Positions 9,195 through 21,180 are shown, counted from the first letter of the stretch. The stretch: 64,000 bases of DNA from Aporrectodea caliginosa (GCA_020284085.1 JACEVL010000130.1:1448408-1512407), one strand, 5' to 3'. Translations and numbers: made by a program. The notes: a model not told the origin generated them from the sequence alone.

Positions 9195-9315
9195 GTATGT
9201 ATTCATGCATGTATGTATGTATGTTTATATGTATGTATGTATGTACGTACGTGTATGTATGTATGTATGTAATTGTGGTGTGTGTATGTACATATGTATC
9301 TGTGTATGTGTGCAT
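9195..9315. repeat. Imperfect (TATG)n tract
   Basis: Diverged GTAT repeats, probably the decayed tail of a retroelement. Confidence 0.8.
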
Positions 9316-9689
9316 GTATTAAATTCTGAATCTTGACGTTCGTCTGTCTGTTCGTATGTCTGGCTGTCGATATGTGTTGCCAATCAGATACATACGAACA
9401 GAGATGAACTTTTGTGAACTAGCTTTTTGAGAATCACTTAATTCTCAACACTTTATCCTCATCCACCTCATCAATTCTTAATAGCTACATGCAGTTAAGA
9501 TTACATTACGAGTCATCAAGAGATCTCCAAAAAACACGATGCATTGTTCCAACTTCCAACATGGCTATCAAAATGTTTGCCGAAGCTCTGGCTCCTTAGA
9601 ATTAGGTAAACTTTAATTAAAATTAGAATTAGCAAAATTTCGGCTGCATATTAATTAGAATTAGAAACAGGAACGTAGCTAATCAATTA

Positions 9690-10165
9690 AGTAATTAATC
9701 AGTTCTCTTCTTCGTCGCCTGTTTGACTCCTTACAATCAGTTCTGCATGCAGCAGCTTGTCTTGTTCTTCGGCTTCATCCAAAAGTCTCCAGTAACATGC
9801 AGACTATAACGTCTTTAAAGTTACACCGGTTATCTTTTCTAGCTCAGGTCCACTCAAAAGTTGCTATCCTTGCATGCAAGGCACTTCGTGGTCTAGCATT
9901 GAGCTACGGTGAGCTACCTTGCTGACTTATGCATTCCACGCACACTTAATACTACCAGTCTACCAGGACAAACTTAAGATCAACTTCCTCTATAACCAGC
10001 TGTTTATTCCAACTTACCAAAAGCCGCGTGGTTTCTCTACCTAACTCGCGTGATGGTGCTCATCTATGGAATTCACTACCACCAGCACTAACGTAGGCTA
10101 CCTATCTCCTCGTATTTAATTTAACAAACGATTAAAGACTTTTCTTTTTCCAGTTACCCGCGCAT
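9690..10165 (+). pseudogene. CR1/L2-like LINE reverse transcriptase 3' fragment
   Basis: With frame changes the plus strand reads KVAILACKALRGLALSY and later HLWNSLPPALT, then a stretch fitting the C-terminal FKxxLKTxLF motif. The order (KV.xLxxKALxGLAPxY ... LWNSLPxxL) is the C-terminus of reverse transcriptases of CR1/L2/Rex-type LINEs. Stops and frameshifts show it is dead. It belongs to the 3' end only. Confidence 0.75.
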
Positions 10166-10484
10166 GTGAGGTGAATTCGTAAAATAACGCCCGATGCAAG
10201 TATATGATTAACAGTAATAAAATAATGATAATATAAAATAATAATAATAAATAAAATAATAATAATAATAACATCGAATCGCTCAGATAAATAGTAAAGA
10301 GTTCCGATAGCAATTGGAGGATTGATGACGCCGCCTCCGTCCCGATGAGTACATGTATCTATCCGAATATTTCCACAAGAAGTGTCCTGCCAATGCCATC
10401 CACTTCGCTGACTCCGCATATCATCTCAGTCGATGCAAATGAAGATACGGACAGAAGCACTGAAACTGCTCCTCCGATGCATGC

Positions 10485-10900
10485 ATGACGTCAAATGCAT
10501 GACGAACGTCTATTCACTCATCATTTGTCCATCCATGTGACGTCACTCAGTCGCTACGCACGCCATTGGTTAGTGTTCTAATCCTCGACCAATCACAGCG
10601 TCCTCCTGACGGCATGCGTCGCGTCTGACGTCTCGCTCTCCTGTTTGGCCGGGCTCTGATTCCTATTTGCGCCGGTTTATTGAGCGCTCGTCGGAGAGGC
10701 AGAGCCGTTGCCGAGTCGTTTCTTGTCGGATGGGTAAATCCGTGTAACAATGGCTCCCTCTAGAGGCGGCCTCTCGTCGGCCGGACGGACTGACGGACGG
10801 ACGGAAGGACGGACGAATCTACCGGCTGTTTATACAAAACGAAATAACTATCGATTGCCTTCCGTCGCAGTCCTATATATAAGTAAAAAGTGCGACTGCT
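10485..10900 (+). promoter_or_regulatory. CpG-rich promoter-like region upstream of the FEV-like gene
   Basis: Two perfect TGACGTCA sites (10496-10503, 10538-10545), an ATTGG/CCAAT pair (10565-10569, 10589-10593) and TATATATAA at 10874-10882 occur in a CpG-rich stretch that contrasts with the AT-rich surroundings. It lies 0.6-1.0 kb upstream of the predicted first coding exon at 11503. If the TATA is used the 5' UTR would be about 600 nt; that link is inference. Confidence 0.4.
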
Positions 10901-11502
10901 GGTCTCTCCATTTAGAGACGGAGGAGGAAGCAATAATGGCCGGCGTTTGTGAAAGCCAACCGGATGCCTCGTCCCACCAGTAATATCCTGCACCAGTCTC
11001 AGTGCGTCGCCGCAAAGTTACGCTGGATAACGTAAACGACTATTGAGACCTCTGTTCCGCTTGATTGGATTTTGTCGAATCCGGAAAAACAATTCCGTTT
11101 TGTTTGATAGAACAGCAGAACGTTCGTCAATGAATTAACATACAACCGACAACAGATTTTTAACTTGATTTTTAACGATGATGACAACTTACGACTTTGT
11201 TTCTGGTTTCTGGTTTGATTCGACTTCGAGTTGCTCCATTCATTTCTAATAATTTCATATCCGGTCGCAGAATTTGCAAGAAACTTTAAATTGCTACACG
11301 AGTTTTAAAATATGTTGAAAGATTCGCAGAACGCTCTAATCGAAAAGTGATTGCTTACGTCTTACCCAGTGCTAACCGTTCACGGGTGAATATAACGGCG
11401 AGACGGATGTTTCGGTGTTAATCAGAAACTCAGCCTGCAGAGCGAGGAGTGGAAACCTTTGAATTATTTCAAAGACAGCAATTTGATTTCTCGTCGGTGG
11501 AT

Positions 11503-11614
11503 ATGGATTGGAGATCGATGAAGACAGCCATGAGAGGATTGGCCCAAAAGCCGCCGACAGACTTCTATAGAACTCCCTGTTCATTTCAGTTCTCCGGAAT
11601 GATGTTTTCCGCAG
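11503..11614 (+). CDS. FEV: Predicted coding exon 1 of FEV/Pet-1-like ETS gene
   Basis: ATG at 11503 has a strong context (G at -3, G at +4). The exon reads MDWRSMKTAMRGLAQKPPTD, FYRTPCSFQF, SGMMFSA and ends with one G before a GTAGGT donor (phase 1). The acceptor at 15461 continues in phase 1. The frame is open upstream to a stop at 11419-11421, so a longer 5' extension of the exon is possible. Vertebrate FEV also has a short N-terminus without a Pointed domain, ahead of a short middle exon. The sequence itself is not clearly conserved, so this exon is supported by splice phase and position rather than homology. Confidence 0.45.
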
Positions 11615-13410
11615 GTAGGTCACACCGTAAACTAAAGATTGCAATCACCACCATGCAGCTACCGGGTTTTCACAAGGAGACATGATTGGAACAAGCTTAG
11701 CCTAAATGTTGGCCCAGTTAGCCACACTGTTTAGAGCGTAGGCTGTGTCCCGGACTCCTCTGTGTAAGAAAGCGTGCGGATCGAGCTTTGATTCACGAAA
11801 GTGGCTCATTTCAGAGATTTAAATCTCGGGCTAACACGGTCCATACACGGGGACCTTAAATGCCTATTCAAAGTAATTCAAACGGGCAGCGGTGCATGGT
11901 AAATAATCTCACCTGATCAATTCATTGAAAAACCTGCAGGGTCGAGGCCATATACGGTCGCTATATAAAATCGAAAATGTTGAAAAGAGACCAAAAGAGT
12001 ATTCATCAGCAGATTTATTTATTAGCTTATTTAGGCAACTTTGGTTTCTCGTTGTCTATTCCTGACATTGTCAACAAACATCTTCCGATCGTCTTCAAAT
12101 ATTGTGCATTTTCATGTATAGCTTAATGTGAACTTTGCCTATAAATGAATATAATATAGACCATAGAAGCGCCCTTTCCTACGATTTACCGTGGGTTGAC
12201 ATTGTGTTATAGAAAGCTTTCCTATTTGACATTATACATGCATGAACTGTTCGGTGCTATACTGACAAGTGTTGACTGCTCATAAGGACAGGTCACGCAA
12301 CCTGTCACAATGACTGTCACAATGGCAAGCGCCACACAGGCTGCTTCCATGCATACAATACATGTGGCGCTTGACATTCTTATGCTCGGAGGCTGGAAGG
12401 CGTGTTAGCAGAAGGAAAACGTTCAGATAAAGTTATCCAGGTGCATGGTTCCACATTATAAGTAATTAATAATCCATGCGCTCTAAAACCAGTCAGACGT
12501 ATATGTCATGCAAGATATGATAGGTATTCATGGCAAATTAACTTAGCTGTCTAAAATCACATCTCATCAGAAGATATTTTGATGTTACTTTTGGTTGGTA
12601 ACTGTAACTGAAACCGAAGCCAATCCTTATATTAGACTAAACCGACCATAATTAGTCATCATAATTTGGACAACAATAGATCACCTGACAGGAACCTATC
12701 GCAGACGCCTAATTTCGTGGATCGTGTTATAGCGAAAAGTTACGTATACCCAAATAAGCATTGCTCTTAAACAGTTCCTAGGCCTGCTGTATCAACTGTT
12801 GACCATCAGTCAAGCTAATTTCAAACACAACAAATTCATAATAATATTCGCTTATTAAATCAAACTGACAAGTACGCAGTAAGATTAGGACCTACATGAT
12901 ATAGCATATAGGACGAGTATGCGCATAACGCCGCATATTACGAATATTTCTTTTCCCCGGGGTTTTCGTGCTGAGAACGTTTATCAGGCTTCTGAATAGT
13001 TATTCTGAGAGAGGCGCTATATAAATCGTTAGATACAATACAATACAAATTAAGATTTGTAGAAATTGTCGAATATTGAAACTGGCCAACGAAAATTACA
13101 TTTTTAAATTTCTTTTCATTCTTAATTCTTTAAAAATCCGGGATTAATTGTACAAAATTCAGTGCCAAAAAGCTAGACATTAAAACAAGAACTGTTACAA
13201 AACCACTGCACATATTCTTAAATTAATAGTCTTAAATTAGTTTGTAAACAAAACGGAAACAGTGACGTCATGAACGAATAATTACGAATATTTACGAATA
13301 TTAAAATGCCCTAATATTCACGAATATTTACGAATATTAAAGCCTCAAGTCATGAATTCTAGTTCTATGTGATATAGTAATAACAGATGATAAGAAGTTT
13401 AACAGGGGTA

Positions 13411-13580
13411 GAATTTAACTGTATACGGCAACCTGCAAGGAGTCCATCTGTCCTACTGCTCATTTTACAGTCGCCGCTAGGGAGTTTAAGGCTGAGTCAA
13501 TTTCAGTCAACCTTATGAGACTATAGCGAGTATCCCACCCGCGTCCTTCTGATGTTTCCGCCAGGGTGTTACTATTCAAC
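13411..13580. repeat. SINE-like repeat, copy of the 708-930 family
   Basis: Shares TTTAACTGTATxxGGC, CCTGCAAGG, CTGCTCATTTTACA and GCGTCCTTCTGAT with 708-930. Confidence 0.6.
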
Positions 13581-13929
13581 CATCTCCCCGCCCCATAAAA
13601 ATATCAGTCATAATTTGCAACTAAATCGATGGTAAACGCTTTCTTTGTCTTTGGTAATTATTCAAATATTGAACTTTGTAATGCGAATCTAAACTAAATC
13701 AGTTACGGAGAAAAACAAACTTTGTCCAGAAATGAAATTTCTTTCGGTTTGTGTAAAATCTTTATAATTAATACCGTATTTGTCAGTGAATGGATCTCAA
13801 GAAATCTCCACAGATAGGAAACTACCATATAGGCTGTATACAGTATTGTAGATACACATCTTTGTCAATGCATACAGATCTACTATACAGAATTTAAGTC
13901 TAATTAAATCGAAAGATCAATGAAGGTAG

Positions 13930-14100
13930 GCCTACTTATACCGGAGGGTTGCGGGTTCGAATCCAACTCAAGCCGCCGCGTAGGGACCCTGGGCAAGTCC
14001 TTCACTCGCAATTGCTCATGCGCTTCGGCGTGAAACTCCGATTCAGTGTCTGCGCTGTAGTCGGGAGCGCCTCTGAGTAGAAATCTTGAAGGGGCGCTAT
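13930..14100 (+). mobile_element. tRNA-derived SINE (5' truncated) with (CATA)n tail
   Basis: Starts in the tRNA-like head at GGAGGGTTGCGGGTTCGAAT (B box), then GTAGGGACCCTGGGCAAGTC, GAAACTCCGATTCAGTG, GGGAGCGCCTCTGAG and AGGGGCGCTATAACAAGTGC, and runs straight into (CATA)n. Same family as the fuller copy at 26536-26790. Confidence 0.85.
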
Positions 14101-14105
14101 AACAA

Positions 14106-14276
14106 GTGCTCATACAGACATACATACATACATACATACATACATACATACATACATACATACATACATACATACATACATACATACATACATACATACA
14201 TACATACATACATACATACATACATACATACATACATACATACATACATACATACATACATACATACATACATACG
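14106..14276. repeat. (CATA)n microsatellite
   Basis: Pure CATA for about 160 bp as the tail of the SINE at 13930-14100. Confidence 0.97.
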
Positions 14277-14619
14277 GATGAGCTTTGATTCCGGGTTTTA
14301 ATTAATCTTCAATATCGTTAATTAATTGCAGATGCCTACACAAAGCCACCTTGGACGCCTCAGCCAAGTCCGCAAAGTTGTCAAAGTAAGATCTACTTAT
14401 ACATTCTTTGAAACATCACTCTTGTGAGCTATACTTAACATGGCGCTAGAATAGGCTTCCACATGCTCAATTGCAGAGCGCACTCGTTCAGTCAATGAGT
14501 TCAGCCATCAATCGTCTCTAATCAGAAGTGAAGGGTGAAAATTATGCCGATAGCGTATTATTCATTCATTCAGTAACAAAATCGACTGAATTAAAAAAAA
14601 GAAACAATTATAAAAAATT

Positions 14620-15290
14620 CATGGATACATGCATACATAATTATATCCAAGCACACTTGCATACATACATGTACATACGCATACTGAATGAATGAATAGT
14701 ATACACTATCGCATACTTATCATCCCGTCACTCATGATTAGAGACGACTGATGGTTGCACTCATGGACTGAACGAGTGAGCATGGTTCAATTTATATAAT
14801 GCTAAGAATGTATATGTCTGTATACGAATATATGTAAGTCTATACGTACATATGCATACATGCATACGCATACATACAAACACAATTGCGCATTACATAC
14901 GCAATTACGCATACATACTTACATACAAATACACACTTGCATACCCATGCATACTCACATGCATACACATACATACATACATGATATATACGTACACACA
15001 TACATACATGATATACTTATTCATACACACATACATGCAGTTCATCGTAACAAAACAAGTGTTGAACATACACATTCAATACGCTTGCAACCAAGTAAAG
15101 ACGTGAAGTAACACTTTTATTACACATGTTCAATGTGAAGTCCAGAACGAAAGGCATACCCAGAAGGGAGAAATTCCCGCTGGGTAGGGGCCCATACACA
15201 CATACATACACACAGTGACATACACACTGACATACACACATAAGTACACACATACATATATATATATATGAACGCATACATGCGTACAAA
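14620..15290. repeat. Diverged CATA/CA-rich stretch
   Basis: Imperfect ACATACAT and ACACAT repeats separated by ordinary sequence at 14690-14810 and 15060-15185. Reading frames here are repeat-derived. Confidence 0.7.
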
Positions 15291-15329
15291 GACGTTGGCT
15301 TATAGAATAAGGTCCATTCAATCAATCAA

Positions 15330-15390
15330 TCGATCAAAATTTATATAGCGCCCATTCTAGATCCCTAATCAGAGGCGCTCCATTCGTATA
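15330..15390 (-). mobile_element. SINE 3' end
   Basis: TCAATCAATCAATCGATC then AAATTTATATAGCGCCCATT and CAGAGGCGCTCC: the inverted 3' end of the TATATAGCGC family, only 70 bp from the predicted exon acceptor. Confidence 0.7.
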
Positions 15391-15461
15391 GTGTCTTAAT
15401 AAGTTTTCCTATAGTAGGTTAATTCGTTCAATGTTTTCCTGTGTTTTTTCTTCATTTGAAG

Positions 15462-15536
15462 GCTATCCTCACAGTGCGCTATCGTTGGCTAAGTCTGCCG
15501 GAATGGAAGGTCTTCATTCACAATGGAGACCGCAGG
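15462..15536 (+). CDS. FEV: Predicted coding exon 2 of FEV/Pet-1-like ETS gene
   Basis: A 75-nt exon between an excellent acceptor (TGTTTTTTCTTCATTTGAAG) and donor (AGG|GTAAGC). Both ends are phase 1. It encodes YPHSALSLAKSAGMEG then LHSQWRPQ, flanked by Gly codons completed across the junctions. Splicing to 19372 gives ...[13 protein letters not shown], the exact entry into the ETS domain. Vertebrate FEV likewise has a middle exon of similar size (recalled) between the N-terminal exon and the ETS exon. A minus-strand open frame across it has no support. Confidence 0.6.
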
Positions 15537-16649
15537 GTAAGCATATGCCATGGATTGCCAAGCAAATCGTTCGTTGTACGACTGACTTCGTCCACAGCAG
15601 TCAAAGATTGTATAGAAAATTCTTTAGCGTCAGTTGGTAAGCATGCATGTGTGAACCGATGCCTATGAAGATCAGCGCCAGGTAAGAATGCAGAGTTCAC
15701 GCTGAGGAGGAAACAGCTTAAAGCGGTTATGATGGCATCGGTGGCCCTAGGATGATGTAGGATTGGATAGCTTGAAAAGTTCAGTCTGGAGTCCAAGTGG
15801 CAAGCGGAGGAGGAGGAGGAGGATTTATGCGCAGACTAAAGTGGAAGACGCTAACAAAGGTCTCTCGGAAGTTGGTAAACGTAATCGTAAACTACAGACT
15901 TCTAAAGCGCCACGCGAAAACCAAACGCAGGGCACTAGCGTATTCACGAGCGCTGCGTCGAGACTACGGGTGGTCTAAAGGGTAGTCCGAAGGAGGTCCA
16001 GGTCCGGTTCCAGAAAGTCAGAGGGGCAGAGTAGCTGTTAAGGTGGGTGTCGTTTAGGTCGAGAATCGGAAGATGGAGTCGCAGTTGAGTCGCAGTATAT
16101 GAATTCTTGAAGAGGTGACTCTTCAGGTTTGAGTGGAAGTTCGATCCAAAGCAAAGAATTGGTGTAGTATAGGCCTATACATTAAAGAGCCGTTTCAAAG
16201 TTGGTAACCGACAGGCTGATTATGAACACAGAAAAGTCAGGTAAAAGCGAGCGGTTAAAAGATTTACCGATTTAATTGTCAAATATGAAGTTAATTCAAA
16301 TCATTTCGACCGTTTTGCGTGTTTGCTCAGGTGTTTAACTAATGCTAAGTTGCTAACTCCAGTTCTAAACAAGCGGGTCCCAACATGTGCATTCCATTCT
16401 TATGGGAAAGCGCCGCACATTCATGCAGTCCATGATGCGTGCATTTGATGAGAACATGTGCATTCAGGCGTAGGATCATTGTCCGGTTGATGTCAAATGA
16501 ATCGCAAACGAGCGACACAATCCACGGAAGAGAATCATTAGATCAGATTTACGCTGTGGCTCGTAATGTCTGGCATACCAGTAGACACCGCAGTGGTTGA
16601 AATGATCCAAATGATGAACTGTAACCAAAGTGTACTGCAACCTGTCATA

Positions 16650-17540
16650 CCTGTCCCGGGCCTATTGTGTCCAAGATGGCGGCGTGTCTTTCAACGAGAC
16701 GTTTATGTCTCTAAGCCACACTAGTTTTAGAGGTTGTGCGTCGGTGTGTGCCGGGGCGTGTTTGTTTGTTTGGTTGGGTGTGTATACATTGATGGCTGTT
16801 GATGGAGCACACTACAGGCGATGCGAGCGAGCAACGAGCGACTGCATTGTCCCACTCACAAAAGCCAATCGAATAACGTGGACCGTTAAATGGACCGAGA
16901 CCGCCATTGTGCCGCGGAACAATGTCGTCATTGTTGGCGCGCATGTCATCCGAGCACCGGACCTTAATCGGTTCCGTATGCACGGCACTTCCGGTCTGCG
17001 GATTCAGCGGTGTCTTTCGGTCGATTGGCTTGGCTCAGCGTAACGCTGTGCTCGGCGGCTGCGGCGGCTGCGGCCAATGCGCCTTTAGTGTGTTTTTTGG
17101 CGGGCGCTGAGCATAAATCTTCGGCGGACAACAACAGCGGTTAACAGATATCGACAGCGACCGGTCAGAATTCGACAGTGTTGTTGGCGGGTTTTGTGTC
17201 GTCGCAGTTACGGTGTACGCGGCCATTGGGAGACAAAGGGGGCGTAATGGCCAGACGAACTCTGTCTATGACCGACCGGTGTTTGTTCGTCTATAGGCGT
17301 GCATTAGCCGCGGCATTGTGCCTGCCTCCAATCGATGTCCGTACTCTTTGATACGCATTGTCAGCTGTCTACCTTCAGCAAATCCGCAAGTGATTGATGA
17401 CGGTCGCCTGAAACCAACCGTCCGTGCTATTGTTTAATCGATGCACCGGTAATCACCGCAAGGCGGCCGGCCATTGTCACGCTTGATTACGTTGTCGTCG
17501 TCGTCGTCGTCGTTGTTTCCAATGATGACGACTCTGAAAC
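16650..17540. promoter_or_regulatory. CpG-rich segment with YY1- and E2F-like sites
   Basis: GC- and CpG-rich island in AT-rich intron sequence. CCAAGATGGCGGC at about 16670-16682 matches the YY1 consensus and TTTTTTGGCGGGCGC at about 17094-17108 matches E2F. A plus-strand open frame 16630-17043 and a minus-strand frame 17226-17035 (ATGGCCGCG start) cross it, but neither resembles a known protein. It could be an internal promoter or an unrecognised small gene. Confidence 0.35.
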
Positions 17541-17717
17541 CCATCAAACTGAACCGCGATGTAATTTTAGTTTTTGTGTTTTACTATCGTGTAATGTAAT
17601 CTAATGATTCTATATAAAATGTGCTCATGTCGCGAAGATATATATATACGGGAAGTGTGATTTGATTTCAGAGGCACTTTGTTTCATGCATTCAGTCAGT
17701 TTTAAACTGCGTGCTAT

Positions 17718-18180
17718 TGGTGGCTGCTGACATTATGGCTACTGACATAATGGCTATTGGCATGGTGGCTACTGACGTGGTGGCTGCTGACATTATGGCT
17801 ACTGACATGATGATGGCTATTGACATAATGGCTACTGACATAATGGCTATCTATTGACATGATGGCTTCTGACAAAATGGCTATTGACATGATGGCTATT
17901 GACATGGTGGCTATTTACACGATGGCTATTGACATAATGGCTACTGACATGATGGCTACTGATGGCTACTGACATAATGGCTATCTATTGACATGATGGC
18001 TAGTGGCATGATGGCTATTTAAGTGATGACTACTGATATGATGGCTTCTGACATAATGGCTATTGACATGATGGCTATTGACATGATGGCTATTGACAGT
18101 TTATAATGAATGATGGCTATTGACATGATGGCTTCAGACATGATGGCTATTGACATGATGGCTATTTACATGATGACTAC
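17718..18180. repeat. 15-bp minisatellite
   Basis: About 30 units of ATGGCTATTGACATG with variants (ACTGACATA, TTCTGACAT). Because 15 is divisible by three, open frames persist for a while on both strands. Confidence 0.95.
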
Positions 18181-19371
18181 CTGACGCTGTGTGTTTCGGT
18201 GGCACAAACTTCTTGAGGTCCTATAAACTTATGCAGAGTTCGTTATTAAACGTTGAAAGGAAGACCATAGTGTTGTTGGATTACCCTTGTCGTGCTTCTT
18301 CTTCACACAATTAACCTCAGTGGAATTCAGTTGAGACATTGGTGCATTAAATTTGGTTTAATACAGTTGATCAGTTTATAATGAATTAGCTGCTTTGGTT
18401 GATTTGCACTGCGTTATCGCTTGTACTTCATTCACTTCCACGCATCCAATATTATTGCTGATACCTTGTAGGCCTATACCATTAACGATGTCGCCGTTTT
18501 GTTGGAGTAAAGCGACATCCACGACTTATTTATTATATGTTGACATTAAGAAAGGAAGAACAGTTCCTTTAGATAACTCCTATTATAAATAGAGACAATC
18601 CTGGATTTGAAGTGCTAGCTAACTTTTAGTTCTCGGTCTTTGAGGATAGAACCTAAGGCCTATGAATAAGAATCTTAGCTTTGCAGTTCGTTATTGTATC
18701 AGCAGACCTACAGTTAATCCCCAATTAGGTCTACTACAGATTCGTTATTTGCATGAAAATGAAGACTACTTCTAGTTTTTGGTTCTTCGCTTCTAACTAA
18801 TTCTCGTTACCTGTTTCCATGATTCAACCTTTTTATTGAGTTTATTATTACAATTGTCATTAAGACATAATTGCCCTTGAAATGCTCAAAATTCTAACAT
18901 TCTGAGGCTTCTTAAAAATCCGCAGGCCCAAAATGAAATTGAAGCTATTTTAAAAACTTTAAAAGAAAAATACTCGAGCAACTATAATAAGCTACTATAA
19001 AATTAGAATTTAACGGAAGACTATAACTAACAGTCATTAGTTTTGGTTGCTTTATCTAAAACTAAACGAAACTCGATTAATGGTTATAATTAACTAAACT
19101 AAAATCGCTTATTGAAAGTATATTCGTCGGCCGAATAGTAGCTAATTAGTATTCGGCCGAATAGTAGGCTCTATAACTATAATTAAAACTGAATGGATGA
19201 CTAAAACTTCACTAAGTCTTAGGCCTCATAGTATGTCCAGGACTTCAAATTAGTCCACTGGGGACCAACCGGTTTGAAAGAGCGCCTCATCTGTAAGTTT
19301 ATAAGTTGGAATCTCTTGGAGTCTGTTTTACTCTTTCACTGATTCGATGTGTGTTTGTGTGTGTAATGAAG

Positions 19372-19991
19372 GCAGTGGACAGATCCAGTTATGGCAGTTC
19401 CTACTGGAGCTTCTGTCGGACGGTTCCAACATCAGCTGCATCAGCTGGGAAGGTACGAACGGTGAGTTCAAGCTCGTTGACCCTGACGAAGTGGCCCGGC
19501 GATGGGGCGAACGCAAGAGCAAGCCGAACATGAACTATGACAAACTGAGCCGAGCTCTACGCTACTACTACGACAAGAACATCATGACGAAAGTTCACGG
19601 GAAACGATACGCCTACAAGTTCGACTTCGCTGGACTGGCGCAGGCCATCCAGCCGACGACGGCAGTGGCTGCGGCGGCCGCGGTGGGTGTGGAGACGGGG
19701 GCTGCCTACAAGTACCACTCACAGGGTCCGACCCCCACGGACCTCTTCTATTCCCATCAGGCCTACACGCACAACGCCGCCGCTAACCTCGGTTTTGTAA
19801 ATATCAAGACGCACCCTGGTTCTCCGACGGGTGCCGCCAGTGGCTTCCTACCGTCTGCTCCCGGTTACTGGCCGGGTCCTCCTGGGTCGAACATCTACCA
19901 CCATCACCATCATCACAGTCACCAGGCGCTGAGCCATGCAGCAGCTGCAGCTCATATGACGTCAGCCTTCGGACCATACACCTACTCATGA
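19372..19991 (+). CDS. FEV: ETS-domain exon of an FEV/Pet-1-like transcription factor (exon 3)
   Basis: Sequence-specific DNA-binding factor of the ETS family. After the acceptor at 19371 the exon enters directly at [20 protein letters not shown]. The complete ETS domain (about 85 residues) follows, with [40 protein letters not shown] and [20 protein letters not shown]: the recognition helix RALRYYY with its two base-contacting Arg is intact. The C-terminus holds an Ala run, [16 protein letters not shown], a six-His run and an Ala run. FDF.GLAQA, YKx and YWPGP also occur in vertebrate FEV, and no Pointed domain is encoded nearby, so FEV fits better than ERG/FLI1. TGA is at 19989-19991. With exons 1 and 2 the protein would be 268 residues (human FEV is 238). 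In vertebrates FEV/Pet-1 controls serotonergic neuron identity. The family call is near certain; the subfamily call is probable. Confidence 0.96.
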
Positions 19992-20775
19992 GGACGATGA
20001 CGACGACGACGATGCAACTGACTAAGACGACGGTGATGATGATGAAGCAGTTGTTGCTGATGACGATGGTGGTGGTGGTGGTGATGATGATGAGGAGGAG
20101 TAGGAGGAGAAGGAGGACGAGAAAGAGGACGAGAAAAAAAGAGGAGGAGAAAGAGGAGGAGTAGGTGGAGGAGGCTTAGGCTTGGTGCGAATGCAATTAT
20201 CATTTCAATGGACAGAGAGCATCGGATTATGTTGGACAGTAACATACACGTAGCCAGGCGACGCTGTTATTTTTCATAACAAGATAGGACTGCTGTGATG
20301 AATTTAAACAGAACTGTGACGATGTTGACGCTGACGATTCATGACTGTAACAACGACAAAACTGTAATGATGACGACGATGACGGCGATGTTACAATGAT
20401 AGAAAGATCTGCGCTTCGGTTGTAAAGAAAAGTCTCAGCATTCTCTGTCCGTGTACATTACACTCAGTGTACACGATGCCTCGATCAGCCGAGGGACATA
20501 CACACCAGTAATTGTGACGTGTTAAAACATGCTTTATTTACTTATCAATAACTTATTACTCACATACTTATTTAGTTGCTTGCTTACTAGCTTATGACGA
20601 CGTCTCTGCTGTGAGAAAGTGAATGGAGAAGCCACAGGTTGTCCTATTCCTGATTCCTGTATACACTGCAGCAGGAATGTAGATGATGGACACAGACACA
20701 GTGAATGACTGCATGAAGTGCTACATGTGCAATTGTACATGTACGTGAATTAATAAACGTCCACTGCATAGCCTA
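19992..20775 (+). other. Predicted 3' UTR and poly(A) signal of the FEV-like gene
   Basis: Starts with a GAC/GAT-rich then GAGGAG-rich stretch (19992-20175). The first good signal is AATAAA at 20752-20757, followed by a T-rich run. No competing open frame. Confidence 0.45.
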
Positions 20776-20918
20776 CGTTTTTTTTAATCAAAAGACGACT
20801 GTTACTGATCATCTGAATGTTGACCTGATTACGGCATGGCTTTGCTGTGCCACCGATTGATACCTTGTGCATTATGCACCAGCGATATAGTTAATATTAA
20901 GTAATAATAATAATAATA

Positions 20919-21180
20919 TGTATGTATGTATGTATGTATGTATGCATGTATGTATGTATGTATGTATGTATGTATGTATGTATGTATGTATGTATGTATG
21001 TATGTATGTATGTATGTATGTATGTATGTATGTATGTATGTATGTATGTATGTATGTATGTATGTATGTATGTATGTATGTATGTATGTATGTATGTATG
21101 TATGTATGTATGTATGTATGTATGTATGTATGTATGTATGTATGTATGTATGTATGTATGTATGTACGTATGTACGCATG
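20919..21180. repeat. (TATG)n microsatellite
   Basis: About 260 bp of nearly pure TATG after an ATAATAATAATA lead-in, 160 bp beyond the predicted end of the FEV-like gene. Confidence 0.97.

Larger units (their letters stand above)
11615..15461 (+). other. Intron 1 of the FEV-like gene
   Basis: About 3.8 kb from GTAGGT to a strong pyrimidine tract ending TTTGAAG. It contains SINE-like copies (13010-13060, 13411-13560, 13930-14100), an array of ACGAATATT words near 12945 and 13275-13340, and CATA microsatellites. No other coding exon was recognised. Confidence 0.45.
15537..19371 (+). other. Intron 2 of the FEV-like gene
   Basis: About 3.8 kb from GTAAGC to AATGAAG. Contains a CpG-rich segment (16650-17540), a 15-bp minisatellite (17718-18180) and AT-rich sequence with AACTAAAACTA and ATTCGGCCGAATAG words near 19050-19180. 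No further exon recognised. Confidence 0.5.

Noticed and set aside
10750..10983. 77-codon plus-strand frame starting MAPSRGGLSS
   Set aside because: Contains a GGAC tandem repeat and crosses the TATA-like element; more likely promoter or 5' UTR sequence of the FEV-like gene.
13941..13975. Possible tRNA gene (GGTTCGAATCC B box), also 26690-26780 and 26890-26950
   Set aside because: The heads do not complete an acceptor stem and continue into SINE bodies with microsatellite tails, so they are SINEs, not functional tRNA genes.
15518..15796. Minus-strand 92-codon frame over the predicted FEV-like exon 2
   Set aside because: No splice sites or motifs on that strand; the plus-strand exon has matched phases and excellent splice signals.
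16630..17043. 137-codon plus-strand frame in intron 2 of the FEV-like gene
   Set aside because: No recognisable domain, no splice or poly(A) support, and the CpG-rich composition alone explains a lack of stops. Kept only as a regulatory candidate.
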